From an uncultured Hyphomicrobiales bacterium (GTDB lineage: Bacteria; Pseudomonadota; Alphaproteobacteria; Rhizobiales; Xanthobacteraceae), in the NCBI GenBank assembly GCA_903878085.1, contig CAIRGJ010000032.1:1-46339 (forward strand): 46,339 nucleotides of DNA. The letters run 5' to 3'. The position numbers were made by a program, and so were the translations under genes. Numbering within the stretch: position 1 is the stretch's first letter; the number at the start of each line of letters is the position of its first letter. The notes under the pieces are model-generated. The model was not told where the DNA came from. It ran no database searches and saw nothing but the letters and a program-made list of their open reading frames with translations. Below, in pieces: positions 7,286-17,292 of the stretch.

Positions 7286-8311
7286 TTACGCCGCCTTCTT
7301 TTCCAGATCGGCCTTCCACTGGCCGAGCGCGGCCAGCCCGTTCATCTGGGCGCGATGCATGAAGGCGCGCTGCGCGGCGGCAACGTTTTCCGACTTGCCG
7401 GCCCAGGCCTTCTGCGGCGCGGCTTGCAGCGCGCGGCCGTAGGAGAAGGTCAACGCCCAGGGCAGATTGCCGATGCGGTTCATGGCGTCGAGATGCGCGG
7501 TGGCGTCCTCGTCGCTCTGGCCGCCGGAGAGGAAGGCAATGCCCGGCACCGCGCCCGGCACGCAGTTCTTCAGCACCTTCACGGTGCGCGCCGCGACTTC
7601 GTCGACCGAGGCCTTCTTGCCGCTCTTCTTGCCCGGCACGATCATGTTCGGCTTGAGCACGATGCCTTCGAGCGCGACCTTGGCGTAGAACAATTCCTGG
7701 AAGGTTTCCTTGAGAATCCAGGTCGTGACCTTCTCGCAGGCGTCCATGTCGTGGCCGCCGTCCATCAGCACTTCGGGTTCAACAATGGGAACAATCTGCG
7801 CCGCCTGGCACAGCGCGGCGTAACGCGCCAGCGCATGGGCGTTGGCGTGGATGCAATCATAGCTCGGAATGCCGGCGCCGACGTCGATCACCGCCCGCCA
7901 TTTCGCGAAGCGCGCGCCCTGGTCGTAATATTTCGGCAGCCGGTCGGCGAGCTTGTCGAGGCCGATGGTGATGACTTCGCCCGGGCAGTTCGGCAGCGGC
8001 TTGATGCCTTCGTCGACCTTGATGCCGGGCAGCGCGCCCGACTTCTTGATGATATCGACCAGCGGCGTGCCATCTTTGGCCTTCTGCCAGATGGTCTCGT
8101 CGTAGAGGATGACGCCGGAGATGTGGTTCTTCATCGCCTCGCTGGTGCGGAACATCAGCTCGCGATAGTCGCGGCGATTGTCCTCGGTGTTTTCGGTCTT
8201 GATGGCGTCGAAGCGTTTGCCGATCGTGCCGGTGGATTCGTCGGCGGCAAGAATGCCTTTGCCGGGTGCCGCCATCGCCTGCGCGACTTTATTCAATTCA
8301 TCGAGATTCAT
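7286..8311 (-). CDS. fda: Class I fructose-bisphosphate aldolase
   Basis: 341 residues. It cleaves fructose-1,6-bisphosphate to dihydroxyacetone phosphate and glyceraldehyde-3-phosphate, or runs in reverse in gluconeogenesis and the Calvin cycle. Class I features are present: GKGILAADESTGTIGKRF near the N-terminus, WRAVIDVG, and the Schiff-base lysine in GIVLKPNM (about residue 220). It has no class II zinc motif. Start choice: GGAGGG lies just before two adjacent ATGs (8314 and 8311); 8311 has the better spacing. A further ATG at 8323 contains the ribosome site itself. It is the last gene of the tkt-gap-pgk-fba block and is followed by an intrinsic terminator. Confidence 0.95.
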   Translation of the reverse strand: MNLDELNKVAQAMAAPGKGILAADESTGTIGKRFDAIKTENTEDNRRDYRELMFRTSEAMKNHISGVILYDETIWQKAKDGTPLVDIIKKSGALPGIKVDEGIKPLPNCPGEVITIGLDKLADRLPKYYDQGARFAKWRAVIDVGAGIPSYDCIHANAHALARYAALCQAAQIVPIVEPEVLMDGGHDMDACEKVTTWILKETFQELFYAKVALEGIVLKPNMIVPGKKSGKKASVDEVAARTVKVLKNCVPGAVPGIAFLSGGQSDEDATAHLDAMNRIGNLPWALTFSYGRALQAAPQKAWAGKSENVAAAQRAFMHRAQMNGLAALGQWKADLEKKAA

Positions 8312-8363
8312 CATTCCCTCCATCGCATCTAAAATGATCCCGCCCCCGGGATGATCGGTTAAG

Positions 8364-9560
<1,197 letters not shown>

Positions 9561-9584
9561 GAGCGGCCCCCGCGCGCTCGTTCG

Positions 9585-10592
9585 CTAAAGCAGCTTGCCC
9601 ATCGCGACGGCGGTGTCCGACATGCGGTTGGAGAAGCCCCACTCGTTGTCGTACCAGGACATCACGCGCACCAGCGTGCCGTCCATCACCTTGGTCTGAT
9701 CCATGTGGAAGATCGAGGAGTGCGAATCGTGGTTGAAATCGATCGAGACATTCGGCGCGTCGGTAAAGCCGAGGATGCCCTTGAGCTGTTGCTCGGCGGC
9801 GCGCTTGATCGCGGTGTTGATCTCGTCCTTGCTAGTCGCCTTCTTGGCGACGAACTTGAAATCGATCACCGAGACGTTCGGCGTCGGCACGCGGATCGAG
9901 ACGCCGTCGAGCTTGCCGTTCAACTCGGGCAGCACCAGGCCGACGGCCTTGGCCGCACCCGTTGAGGTCGGGATCATCGACAGCGCCGCGGCGCGGCCGC
10001 GGTAGAGATCCTTATGCATGGTGTCGAGCGTCGGCTGGTCGCCGGTATAAGCGTGGATCGTGGTCATAAAGCCGTGTTGGATGCCGACCGCGTCGTTGAG
10101 CACCTTGGCGACCGGCGCCAGGCAATTGGTGGTGCAGGAGGCGTTCGAGACGACCAGATGATCTTTGGTCAGCTTGTCGTGGTTGACGCCGTAGACGATC
10201 GTCATGTCGGCGCCATCGGCCGGCGCCGAGACCAGCACGCGTTTGGCGCCCGCGGTCAGATGCATCGAGGCCTTGTCTTTGGCGGTGAAGATGCCGGTGC
10301 ATTCCATCGCGATATCGACGCCGAGATCCTTCCACGGCAGCGTGGTCGGGTCCTTGATGGCGGTGACCTTGATGGCGCCGTTGCCGATTGAGATGGTGTC
10401 GCCCTTGACCGTGACGGTGCCGGGGAAGCGGCCGTGCACCGAGTCGAAGCGCAGCAGATGGGCGTTGGTCTCGACCGGGCCGAGGTCGTTGATGCCGACC
10501 ACTTCGATGTCGGTGCGCCCCGACTCGGCGATGGCGCGAAGAATGTTGCGGCCGATGCGGCCGAACCCATTGATGGCAACACGTACAGTCAT
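9585..10592 (-). CDS. gap: Glyceraldehyde-3-phosphate dehydrogenase, type I
   Basis: 335 residues. It oxidises glyceraldehyde-3-phosphate with NAD(P) to 1,3-bisphosphoglycerate. The Rossmann motif [10 protein letters not shown] is at residues 7-16. The active-site loop [12 protein letters not shown] places the catalytic cysteine at 153, with its partner histidine at 180 (FMTTIH). [12 protein letters not shown] at the C-terminus is the classic end motif. The ATG at 10592 is preceded by GGAGCG. It is the second gene of the central carbon block. Confidence 0.98.
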   Translation of the reverse strand: MTVRVAINGFGRIGRNILRAIAESGRTDIEVVGINDLGPVETNAHLLRFDSVHGRFPGTVTVKGDTISIGNGAIKVTAIKDPTTLPWKDLGVDIAMECTGIFTAKDKASMHLTAGAKRVLVSAPADGADMTIVYGVNHDKLTKDHLVVSNASCTTNCLAPVAKVLNDAVGIQHGFMTTIHAYTGDQPTLDTMHKDLYRGRAAALSMIPTSTGAAKAVGLVLPELNGKLDGVSIRVPTPNVSVIDFKFVAKKATSKDEINTAIKRAAEQQLKGILGFTDAPNVSIDFNHDSHSSIFHMDQTKVMDGTLVRVMSWYDNEWGFSNRMSDTAVAMGKLL

Positions 10593-10687
10593 TGCAGTCG
10601 CTCCCGGTCTATGTTTCGCGTGTCATACTCCGCGCGTGCGGGGTGTCCAGCCCGTCATGCCGAAAAGTCCGGTCCGGTATGCGCTGG

Positions 10688-10709
10688 ATCGCCCGCTTGC
10701 GCGGGCGAT
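10688..10709. repeat. Palindrome ATCGCCCGC-TTGC-GCGGGCGAT between tkt and gap
   Basis: Perfect 9-bp arms around TTGC, just after the tkt stop codon, in sequence that continues leftward as CCCGTCATGCCGAAAAG. The same architecture (arm-TTGC-arm) appears at 17178-17197. It has no U-run, so it is a dispersed palindrome rather than a clear terminator; it could stabilise the 3' end of tkt mRNA. Confidence 0.65.
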
Positions 10710-10714
10710 GACAG

Positions 10715-12763
10715 TTACTTCCCAAGCTTCTTCATCGCCGCGGCGGCGACGGCTTCGGCGGTAATGCCGAAATTCTTGTACAGATCCTTGTAAGGCGCGC
10801 TGGCGCCGAACGAATTCATGCCGACAAAAATGCCGTCGGCGCCGATGATGGCGTCCCAGCCCAGGCGTACGGCGGCTTCGACGCCGATCCTGACCGGCGC
10901 ATCGCCGATGAGGACGCGGCGCGCGGCTTCCGGCGCTTCCTGCAGCAGTTCGAAACAGGGGATCGAGACGACGCGGGCGGCGATGCCCTTGGCGTCGAGC
11001 AGCTTCTTGGCCTCGATCGCGATGGCGACTTCCGAGCCGGTGGCGAAGATCGAGACCTGTGCTTTGCCGTTCGCGGCCGCGATCTCATAGGCGCCGGCGG
11101 CGCAGCGGTTGCTATCGAGGAAGTTGTGCGAGAGCTGCGGCAGGTTCTGGCGGGTCAGCGCCAGCACGCTCGGGCGATCCTTGGCCTCCAGCGCCAACTG
11201 CCAGCACTCGACGGTTTCGACCACGTCGCAGGGACGGAACACGAGGAGATTAGGAATCGCGCGCAAGGCGGCGAGATGCTCGACCGGCTGATGCGTCGGG
11301 CCGTCTTCGCCCAGGCCGATGGAGTCATGCGTCAGCACGTGGATGACGCGTTCGCCCATCAGCGCGGCGAGGCGGATCGACGGCCGGCAGTAATCCGAGA
11401 AGATCAGGAAGCCGCCGGAATAGGGGATGATGCCGCCGTGCAGCGCCATGCCGTTCATCGCGGCGGCCATGCCGTGCTCGCGGATGCCGTAATGGATGAA
11501 GCGGCCGGAGTAATCGGCGGCCGACAAAGTCTTCATCGACTTGGCGCGGGTATTGTTGGAGCCGGTCAGGTCGGCCGAGCCGCCGACCATTTCCGGCACC
11601 GCGGCCACCAGAGTTTCGAGCGCGAATTCCGAGGCGATGCGGGTGGCGATTTCCTTCGGCGTGGCGGCGAGCGTTTCCTTCAACGAACGCACCGCATCGG
11701 CCAGCGCCTTGGCGGGCAACTCGCCTTTCATGCGGCGTTCGAACTCGGCGCGCTTGGCCGGGTCGAGCGCGGCGATGCGCTTGTCCCAGGCGGCATGCGC
11801 GTCCTTGGAGCGAGCGCCGGCGGCGCGCCAGGCGTTGAGAATGTCGGCGGGAATTTCGAACGGCGCATAGGGCCAGCCGAGTTTCTCGCGTGCGCCCTTG
11901 ATCTCGTCGGCGCCGAGCGGCGAGCCATGCGACGATGACTTGCCGGCCTTGGTCGGCGCGCCGAAACCGATGGTGGTCTTGCAGGCGATCATGGTCGGGC
12001 GATCGGACTTTTGTGCGTTTGCGATTGCTTGCGCAATCGCTTGGGGGGCGTGGCCGTCGACGCGGCTGGCATTCCAGCCGCAGGCCTCGAAACGCTTCAC
12101 CTGATCGGTCGAGTCCGACAGCGACAGCGCGCCGTCGATCGAGATGCCGTTGTCGTCGAACAGCACGATCAGCTTCGACAGTTTGAGATGTCCGGCCAGC
12201 GCGATGGCTTCGTGGCTGATGCCTTCCATCAGGTCGCCGTCGGAGCACAGCACGTAAGTCTTATGATCGACGGCTTCGCTGCCGAACACCGCGGCCATAT
12301 GGCGTTCGGCGATCGCCATGCCGACGGCGTTGGCGATGCCCTGGCCGAGCGGACCGGTGGTGGTCTCGATGCCGGGCACGTGACCGTATTCGGGGTGGCC
12401 GGCGGTGATCGAGCCGAGTTGGCGGAAGCGCTTGATCTGATCGATCGTCATGGCGTCGTAGCCGGTGAGATAGAGCAGCGCATAGATCAGCATCGAGCCG
12501 TGGCCGGCCGACAGCACGAAGCGGTCGCGGTCGGCCCAGTCGGGCTTGGCCGGATCGAATTTCAGGAATTGCGTGAACAGCACGGTCGCCACGTCGGCGG
12601 CGCCCATCGGCAGGCCGGGGTGGCCGGATTTGGCCTGTTCGACCGCGTCCATCGCCAGGGCGCGGATGGCGTTAGCCATCGTCGCTTGCGAGACGGCAGA
12701 GTTCGGTTGCGCGTGTCCCGCTGCGGGGGCCACGGCTGCCGTCGAGGACGCTTTTACATTCAT
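10715..12763 (-). CDS. tkt: Transketolase
   Basis: 682 residues. This TPP enzyme moves two-carbon units between sugar phosphates in the pentose phosphate and Calvin cycles. Motifs: [13 protein letters not shown] (substrate phosphate), [27 protein letters not shown] with [10 protein letters not shown] (the Mg/TPP-binding GDG...N motif), and [19 protein letters not shown] in the pyrimidine domain. ATG 12763 is chosen; the frame continues to 12862, but those 33 residues lie upstream of a credible promoter and are not family-like. The first 25 or so residues (Ala-rich) are a normal variable leader. It is first in the tkt-gap-pgk-fba block. Confidence 0.96.
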   Translation of the reverse strand: MNVKASSTAAVAPAAGHAQPNSAVSQATMANAIRALAMDAVEQAKSGHPGLPMGAADVATVLFTQFLKFDPAKPDWADRDRFVLSAGHGSMLIYALLYLTGYDAMTIDQIKRFRQLGSITAGHPEYGHVPGIETTTGPLGQGIANAVGMAIAERHMAAVFGSEAVDHKTYVLCSDGDLMEGISHEAIALAGHLKLSKLIVLFDDNGISIDGALSLSDSTDQVKRFEACGWNASRVDGHAPQAIAQAIANAQKSDRPTMIACKTTIGFGAPTKAGKSSSHGSPLGADEIKGAREKLGWPYAPFEIPADILNAWRAAGARSKDAHAAWDKRIAALDPAKRAEFERRMKGELPAKALADAVRSLKETLAATPKEIATRIASEFALETLVAAVPEMVGGSADLTGSNNTRAKSMKTLSAADYSGRFIHYGIREHGMAAAMNGMALHGGIIPYSGGFLIFSDYCRPSIRLAALMGERVIHVLTHDSIGLGEDGPTHQPVEHLAALRAIPNLLVFRPCDVVETVECWQLALEAKDRPSVLALTRQNLPQLSHNFLDSNRCAAGAYEIAAANGKAQVSIFATGSEVAIAIEAKKLLDAKGIAARVVSIPCFELLQEAPEAARRVLIGDAPVRIGVEAAVRLGWDAIIGADGIFVGMNSFGASAPYKDLYKNFGITAEAVAAAAMKKLGK

Positions 12764-12786
12764 GGAAAAGGCCTTTTTGCGTGGGC

Positions 12787-12814
12787 TGGATAGCATGTGA
12801 GGCCCTTGAGTCAA
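12787..12814 (-). promoter_or_regulatory. Probable sigma70-type promoter of tkt
   Basis: On the minus strand TTGACT (12814-12809) is followed after 16 bases by TATCCA (12792-12787). That would start transcription near 12780 and give a leader of roughly 17 bases before the tkt ATG at 12763. The fit to consensus is moderate. Confidence 0.4.
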
Positions 12815-12976
12815 TGTGACGGCGGCGCGGAGTTGCGCCCATGCACAGTCTCGCGAAAACATCGGGGTAAAATCGGGCTCCGGCGTTGACGCGCAGGTCG
12901 CGCGCCACGTAAGGTTCCTGGCCTAAACATTTGCCGCCGCAGGAGTTTTCGGCATGGAGGCGGCCCCGGCGTCCCG

Positions 12977-13255
12977 ATGACAGAGCAAAGCGCGATCGAT
13001 AACGCGGTCAAACGTCTGGCGCATGCGCTGGACGCACTCGATGCCGCCGTCGAGCGCCGCCGCGAGGCCGACCGCAGCGAAGAGGCGCTGGCAGCCCAAG
13101 TTCAGGCGCTCGGCCTCGACCGCGCCCGGCTCGCCGACACGCTCGATGGCGAAACCGCGCGAGCCCGCAAGTTAGAGGCCGCCAACCGCGAGATAGGCGG
13201 CCGGCTCGACACCGCAATCGCATCAATCCAGTCCGTGCTCGACAGCAACGAGTGA
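12977..13255 (+). CDS. DUF4164-type small coiled-coil protein
   Basis: A 92-residue, highly charged, almost wholly alpha-helical protein with heptad character (ALDALDAAVERRREADRSEEALAAQVQALGLDRARLADTLDGE). It resembles the DUF4164 family found just upstream of zapA in many Rhizobiales. Its position, 4 bp before zapA, points to a role near the division ring, but no activity is established. The ATG at 12977 is the natural start. Confidence 0.75.
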   Translation: MTEQSAIDNAVKRLAHALDALDAAVERRREADRSEEALAAQVQALGLDRARLADTLDGETARARKLEAANREIGGRLDTAIASIQSVLDSNE

Positions 13256-13259
13256 AATC

Positions 13260-13643
13260 ATGGCCACGGTCAACGCCACCATTGCCGGCCGCCAGTTCCG
13301 CCTCGCCTGCGAGGACGGGCAGGAAGAGCATTTGCAGACGCTCGCCCGCGACATCGACACGCGCATCGAGGGTCTGCGCAAGCAGTTCGGCGAGATCGGC
13401 GATACGCGGCTGACCGTGATGGCGGCCTTGATGGTGGCCGACGAACTCTCGGAAGCGGCCCACAACATGCGCCGCATGGAAGAGGAACTGAACGCGCTGC
13501 GCGACGCCCGCGTGGTCGCCTCCGACCGCGCGAAGGCTGCCTCGGACGCGGTGGTCGGCGCCTTCAACTCGGCCGCCGAGCGGCTCGAAGGCATCACCCG
13601 CAAGCTCAACCAGAGCCTCGGCTCCGGCGTGGGTATGGGGTGA
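13260..13643 (+). CDS. zapA: Cell division protein ZapA
   Basis: 127 residues. ZapA binds FtsZ and cross-links its filaments at the midcell ring. The N-terminal domain carries NATIAGRQFRLACEDGQEEHLQTLARDIDTRI, the standard ZapA signature, followed by the helical dimer region DTRLTVMAALMVADELSEA and a C-terminal coiled coil. Its neighbourhood (DUF4164 before it; 6S RNA and 5-formyl-THF cyclo-ligase after it) is the conserved zapA-ssrS-fthC arrangement. Confidence 0.93.
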   Translation: MATVNATIAGRQFRLACEDGQEEHLQTLARDIDTRIEGLRKQFGEIGDTRLTVMAALMVADELSEAAHNMRRMEEELNALRDARVVASDRAKAASDAVVGAFNSAAERLEGITRKLNQSLGSGVGMG

Positions 13644-13724
13644 GGCGGCGTTTGGCCGCGGCGTTTCGAAGCGGCTGGCGGAAAGAATCGGTTAGTGTTT
13701 GCACACATATAGATACGCCCGCAT

Positions 13725-13970
13725 GTGTTAAGGGGCACCGCATTGAATTGTATAACAAATTTGGTTCAACCCTCGCTGTCGGGCGGCTGGACGGCGCAGG
13801 TCAAAGGCCAGGATTTGGGGCCTTATTGGTCGCGCGATTTGGCGATGCAAGTCGCCGTTGCCGATGCCCTGGAAGTTCGCAAATGCGGCGAATCGGTCCG
13901 CATTGTCGTCAAAGACGCCCGCGGAGCGACTTGTGCCGTCCGCTGCCTCTGCAAGCGATTTGGCCATTAG
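13725..13970 (+). CDS. Small conserved-looking protein of unknown function
   Basis: 81 residues as drawn from ATG 13725. The body GWTAQVKGQDLGPYWSRDLAMQVAVADALEVRKCGESVRIVVKDARGATCAVRCLCKRF looks like a compact alpha/beta domain of DUF2188-like style, with Cys residues at the C-terminus. A TTG at 13743 preceded by AAGGGG is an alternative start and would give a 75-residue protein beginning MNCITNLVQPSLSGGW. It is the only gene between zapA and the 6S RNA. Function unknown. Confidence 0.55.
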   Translation: MLRGTALNCITNLVQPSLSGGWTAQVKGQDLGPYWSRDLAMQVAVADALEVRKCGESVRIVVKDARGATCAVRCLCKRFGH

Positions 13971-14014
13971 GACGATTGCTGGCGCTTGCCCTTCCGACTC
14001 ACTACATTAGCGAC

Positions 14015-14168
14015 GCGGGGCTGTGAGGTGCGACAGGGCAACATTCCCCGGGGCCTTACGATCTCATCGGGAGCTGTCCCTGGCCGGGCTCGTGGGCTCG
14101 GTCATATGGCGCCCACCTACTTATGTAGGTTCCCGGGATCACGCTCTGACGGCCATCGCGGCTCCGCA
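14015..14168 (+). ncRNA. ssrS: 6S RNA
   Basis: The location between zapA and the 5-formyl-THF cyclo-ligase gene is the classic site of 6S RNA. The sequence can close as a long rod: GCGGGGC (14015-14021) pairs fully, with one G-U, with GCTCCGC (14161-14167), and the interior contains the rod-like GC segments (CCCCGGGG near 14048, TCCCGGGA near 14131) expected around the central bubble. 6S RNA mimics an open promoter and sequesters sigma70 RNA polymerase in stationary phase. Ends are approximate. A TACATT at 14003-14008 could be the -10 element, fitting a start near 14015. Confidence 0.75.
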
Positions 14169-14185
14169 CTTAATTTGACGGCGAA

Positions 14186-14776
14186 ATGCCTGACGCCTCC
14201 GACAGCCAAAACCGCAAAGCCGAACTCCGCAGCGTTGCCCTGACGCTGCGCGATGCGCTGCCGCCGACGGTGCGCCAGGCCGCGGCCGAGGCGATCGCTA
14301 AGCGCGCGCTGCCCGTCGCGGTGACGCCCGGCACGATTGTTTCCGGCTTCTCGCCGATGAAGACCGAGATCAATCCGATCCCGCTGCTGCGCAAGTTCGC
14401 GCAAGCAGGCGCCAGTCTGGCGCTGCCGTGCATCGCCGGCCGCGGCCATCCGCTGATCATGCGGGCCTGGGACTTCGGCGCGCCGCTGGCGTCCGGGCAG
14501 TGGGGCATCCGCGAACCGGTGGCGGAGGCCGCCAAGGTCGCGCCCGATATCCTCATCGTGCCCCTGGCCGCGTTCGACCGCGCCGGCCACCGCATCGGCT
14601 ACGGCGCCGGGTATTACGACATGACGCTCGCCGCGCTGCGGGCCAAGAAGACCGTCGTCGCCATCGGCATCGCTTTCGCCGCCCAAGAAACCGCCAAGGT
14701 TCCCGCGACCGAGCGCGACGAGCGGCTCGATCTCGTGCTAACGGAACGCGAGATCATCGATTTCCGCTCCAATTAG
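14186..14776 (+). CDS. 5-formyltetrahydrofolate cyclo-ligase
   Basis: 196 residues. It converts 5-formyl-THF to 5,10-methenyl-THF with ATP, returning stored folate to the one-carbon pool. Family marks: N-terminal basic helix with RKAELRSVALTLRD, the central VSGFSPMKTEINPIPLL, and the signature IVPLAAFDRAGHRIGYGAGYYD, with the GYGAGYYD loop at the ATP/folate site. It lies immediately downstream of the 6S RNA, as ygfA does in many proteobacteria, so the two may be on one transcript. It is followed after 12 bp by the YmdB-type gene. Confidence 0.93.
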   Translation: MPDASDSQNRKAELRSVALTLRDALPPTVRQAAAEAIAKRALPVAVTPGTIVSGFSPMKTEINPIPLLRKFAQAGASLALPCIAGRGHPLIMRAWDFGAPLASGQWGIREPVAEAAKVAPDILIVPLAAFDRAGHRIGYGAGYYDMTLAALRAKKTVVAIGIAFAAQETAKVPATERDERLDLVLTEREIIDFRSN

Positions 14777-14788
14777 AGTTCTGCGCGC

Positions 14789-15610
14789 ATGCGTATTCTT
14801 TTCATCGGCGACATCCTCGGCCGCTCCGGGCGCACCATCGTCATCGACCGCCTGCCGGGACTGGTGAGCGAGTGGCAGCTCGATCTGGTGGTGATCAACG
14901 GCGAGAACGCCGCCGGCGGTTTCGGCATCACCGAAGTCATCTATAACGAGTTGATCGACGCCGGCGCCGACGCCATCACGCTCGGCAATCACGCCTGGGA
15001 CCAGCGCGAGGCGCTGGTGTTCATCGAGCGCGCGCCGCGGCTGATCCGTCCCGTCAATTATCCCAAAGGCACGCCGGGGCGCGGCGCAGCCTTGGTCGAG
15101 ACCAAGAACGGCAAGCACGCGCTGGTCATCAACGCCATGGGCCGCGTCTTCATGGACGCGATGGACGATCCCTTCGCCGGGGTCGAGCGCGAGATCTCTG
15201 CCTGTCCGCTGCGCAGCGGCGCCGACGCCATCGTCGTCGACATGCATTGCGAGGCCAGCAGCGAAAAGCAGTCGATGGGTTATTTCTGCGACGGCCGCGC
15301 CAGCCTGGTGATCGGCACGCACACGCATGTGCCGACCGCCGATCACCGCATCATGCCGGGCGGCACCGCCTTCATGACCGACGCCGGCATGACCGGCGAT
15401 TTTGAATCGGTCATCGGCATGAACAAAGACGAGCCGCTCAACCGCTTCCTGCGCAAATTGCCGGGCTCGAAATTCGAGGCGGCGAGCGGACCTGCGACGT
15501 TGTGCGGGCTTGCCGTCGAGACCGACGACACAAGCGGCCTTGCGACCAAAGTCGGCGCGGTGCGGCTCGGCGGCGTGCTCGAACAGGTGCGGCCGGTTTT
15601 CTGGAGTTAA
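14789..15610 (+). CDS. YmdB-type metallophosphoesterase (TIGR00282 family)
   Basis: 273 residues. The dinuclear metal motifs are all visible: RILFIGDILGRSGR at the N-terminus, VINGENAAGGFG, LGNHAWDQ, VDMHCEASSEKQ and GTHTHVPTADHRIMPGGTAFMTD. In Bacillus the homologue YmdB hydrolyses 2',3'-cyclic nucleotides and influences mRNA decay and development; the substrate here is inferred only from family. It is 12 bp behind the cyclo-ligase gene, probably one operon. Confidence 0.9.
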   Translation: MRILFIGDILGRSGRTIVIDRLPGLVSEWQLDLVVINGENAAGGFGITEVIYNELIDAGADAITLGNHAWDQREALVFIERAPRLIRPVNYPKGTPGRGAALVETKNGKHALVINAMGRVFMDAMDDPFAGVEREISACPLRSGADAIVVDMHCEASSEKQSMGYFCDGRASLVIGTHTHVPTADHRIMPGGTAFMTDAGMTGDFESVIGMNKDEPLNRFLRKLPGSKFEAASGPATLCGLAVETDDTSGLATKVGAVRLGGVLEQVRPVFWS

Positions 15611-15616
15611 TGGATA

Positions 15617-15631
15617 TTAACCATTTGTTGA
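15617..15631. promoter_or_regulatory. CtrA-like box TTAA-N7-TTGA
   Basis: TTAACCATTTGTTGA matches the alphaproteobacterial CtrA consensus TTAA-N7-TTAA with one mismatch, and consists of two TTAACCAT-like octamers (TTAACCAT, TTGACCAT) in direct repeat 11 bp apart. It lies about 90 bp upstream of the gene at 15717. Confidence 0.45.
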
Positions 15632-15716
15632 CCATGGCTGGCCACGATGCGGCTTAGGCCACGGCGATTCGCCGCTTTGTTCTGGGTACGGCTTTCCACG
15701 ACCAGGCAGGGCGCAC

Positions 15717-17042
15717 ATGAACATTCGGGTCAATCGCAAACTCATCATCGATTCACCGCTTCCGGCCTTGCGCCAGGCGCCGGCGAGCGACCCGCGCGCG
15801 CAACTCGCCGCACAATTCATCCCCGCGGGATCCCGCGTTCTCGATCTCTCCGTTGACACCGCGCTGGAGCGCGCGCTGCCGCATGGCTGCAGCTATCAGT
15901 CGCGCGACCGCGTCACCTGCGACGGCGGCCATGCCTGCGATATCGCCGGCGGCGACTTCCCGACCAAGGCGGCCTCGCAATCCGATGTCGTCGTCATGCT
16001 CGGTGCGCTGGAGCAGGTCGCCGACGTCGAAAATCTTTTCACCCACCTGCGCTTCAGCAAGCAGGACGTGGTGCTGAGCTATCGCGCGACCGACCTCGGC
16101 GGCGACCGCATCGGCTGTGCCAATCATCTGAGCTTCTACGAACTGGCGCGGCTGTTCGACCATTACGGCTTCCGCATCCAATGCACGGCACCGATCGGCG
16201 CCACCGAGATGCTGATGCGGCTGACGCCGACCGACCGGCTCGCGCCGGTGACGTCGTGCAGCGTCGCGGTGGTATCGTGCGGCGAGGACGACACCTTCGG
16301 CAACCGGCTCGGCGTCCACATGATCAACGGTCTGCTGCCGGGCGAGGCGGAGGTGCATCATCTGAACTTCCGCACGCTGCACGAGGCGCGCGAGCAATAC
16401 GATCTGGTGGTGCTCGGCGCCGGCAACAGCCTGTTCCAGCCGCTGCTGAGCGGCGACGTGCTCGACATCCTTAAGCGCGGCAAGGCGTCGATCGGCATTT
16501 TCGGCACGCAACATCGCGAGCTGATCCCGCGGCCGGCGCTCGACCGCGTCATCGAGCGGCTCGACACCTGGTACGCGCGCTCCGAGGACGACGTGCTGAT
16601 GTACGGCCGCGGCCGCAAGAACGTCGTGCATCTCGGCGACTGGCTGATCGATCAGTTTCCGCTGAGCCAGCCGAGCGAAGACGAGCCGTTGCAGATCGGG
16701 CCCGAGACCGGCGTCGAGCTGCCGCTCGACCGCATCATCAAGGTCATTCAAAGCCACCGTCAGGTCCGCTCGGCGCGGCTCGCGCCGCTGCTGTGCGCGC
16801 TCACCTCGGCCGAGCTTGCCGCCTATGACGAGGCTTCGTCGACGCAGCAGGGGGATATCGCGTCCCGCTGCTTCCGCAGCCTGCTGATCGATATTTTCGG
16901 GCGTAGCTACCCGGCCAACGAGTTCTTCATGGTCGATCGCGAGGCGGTGCGGCGCTACAAGGCGCGCGTGCACCGCAACGTCGCCCAACTCGGCGAACGC
17001 ATCGACAGCCTGCTGCGCAACGTCGCGGTGGCGGCGGCCTAG
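15717..17042 (+). CDS. Methyltransferase-like/polysaccharide pyruvyltransferase-like two-part protein
   Basis: 441 residues. Residues about 35-165 look like a class I methyltransferase fold (GSRVLDLSVDTALERALP, SDVVVMLGALEQVADVENLFTHLRFSKQDVVLSYR, the LSFYELARLFDHYGF C-terminal element), but the glycine-rich SAM motif is degenerate: VLDLSVDTA instead of VLDLGCGTG. The second part (about 175-430) resembles the polysaccharide pyruvyltransferase superfamily: SVAVVSCGEDDTFGNRLGVHMIN, YDLVVLGAGNSLFQPLL, ASIGIFGTQHREL, RLDTWYARSEDDVLMYG. Such proteins tailor surface glycans with pyruvate ketals or related groups. It stands alone between the ymdB operon and yebC, with a CtrA-like box upstream. Exact activity unknown. 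Confidence 0.65.
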   Translation: MNIRVNRKLIIDSPLPALRQAPASDPRAQLAAQFIPAGSRVLDLSVDTALERALPHGCSYQSRDRVTCDGGHACDIAGGDFPTKAASQSDVVVMLGALEQVADVENLFTHLRFSKQDVVLSYRATDLGGDRIGCANHLSFYELARLFDHYGFRIQCTAPIGATEMLMRLTPTDRLAPVTSCSVAVVSCGEDDTFGNRLGVHMINGLLPGEAEVHHLNFRTLHEAREQYDLVVLGAGNSLFQPLLSGDVLDILKRGKASIGIFGTQHRELIPRPALDRVIERLDTWYARSEDDVLMYGRGRKNVVHLGDWLIDQFPLSQPSEDEPLQIGPETGVELPLDRIIKVIQSHRQVRSARLAPLLCALTSAELAAYDEASSTQQGDIASRCFRSLLIDIFGRSYPANEFFMVDREAVRRYKARVHRNVAQLGERIDSLLRNVAVAAA

Positions 17043-17177
17043 CGAGCCGCTCGTCCTCGCGACCCGCCTACGCTCGCTTTGCGAGCTTCGGCGCGCTTGA
17101 AGTCCGCCGAAGCACGGAGTGCGAAGGCGGAAAGCGGGGACCCAGTCCTGAATCAAAGACGTTTGTTTCGACCCTGG

Positions 17178-17197
17178 ATTCCCGCTTGCGCGGGAAT
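17178..17197. repeat. Palindrome ATTCCCGC-TTGC-GCGGGAAT
   Basis: Perfect 8-bp arms around TTGC within the 250-base gap before yebC. It is preceded by CCCTGG and a GGGGACCCAG-type segment at 17134-17143, matching the well-known TGGATTCCCGC...GCGGGAATGA dispersed element of rhizobia. The rest of the gap (17043-17292) shows no coding signal. Confidence 0.7.
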
Positions 17198-17292
17198 GAG
17201 CGGAGTATGGGCGGCCAACTGCGGGATTTATTTTCCCTGCCGCCCAGCCTATAACCTCGCCGGCATTCACTCATTTGCGAGACGAAGCGGAC

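Noticed and set aside
6201-7442. 413-residue plus-strand frame over the GST region
   Set aside because: It crosses a palindromic repeat, the GST gene in antisense and a terminator, and has no recognisable domain.
15753-17270. 505-residue minus-strand frame opposite the two-part protein
   Set aside because: The plus-strand frame has ordered domains and a CtrA-like upstream site; the minus frame is compositionally biased shadow that runs through a palindromic repeat.
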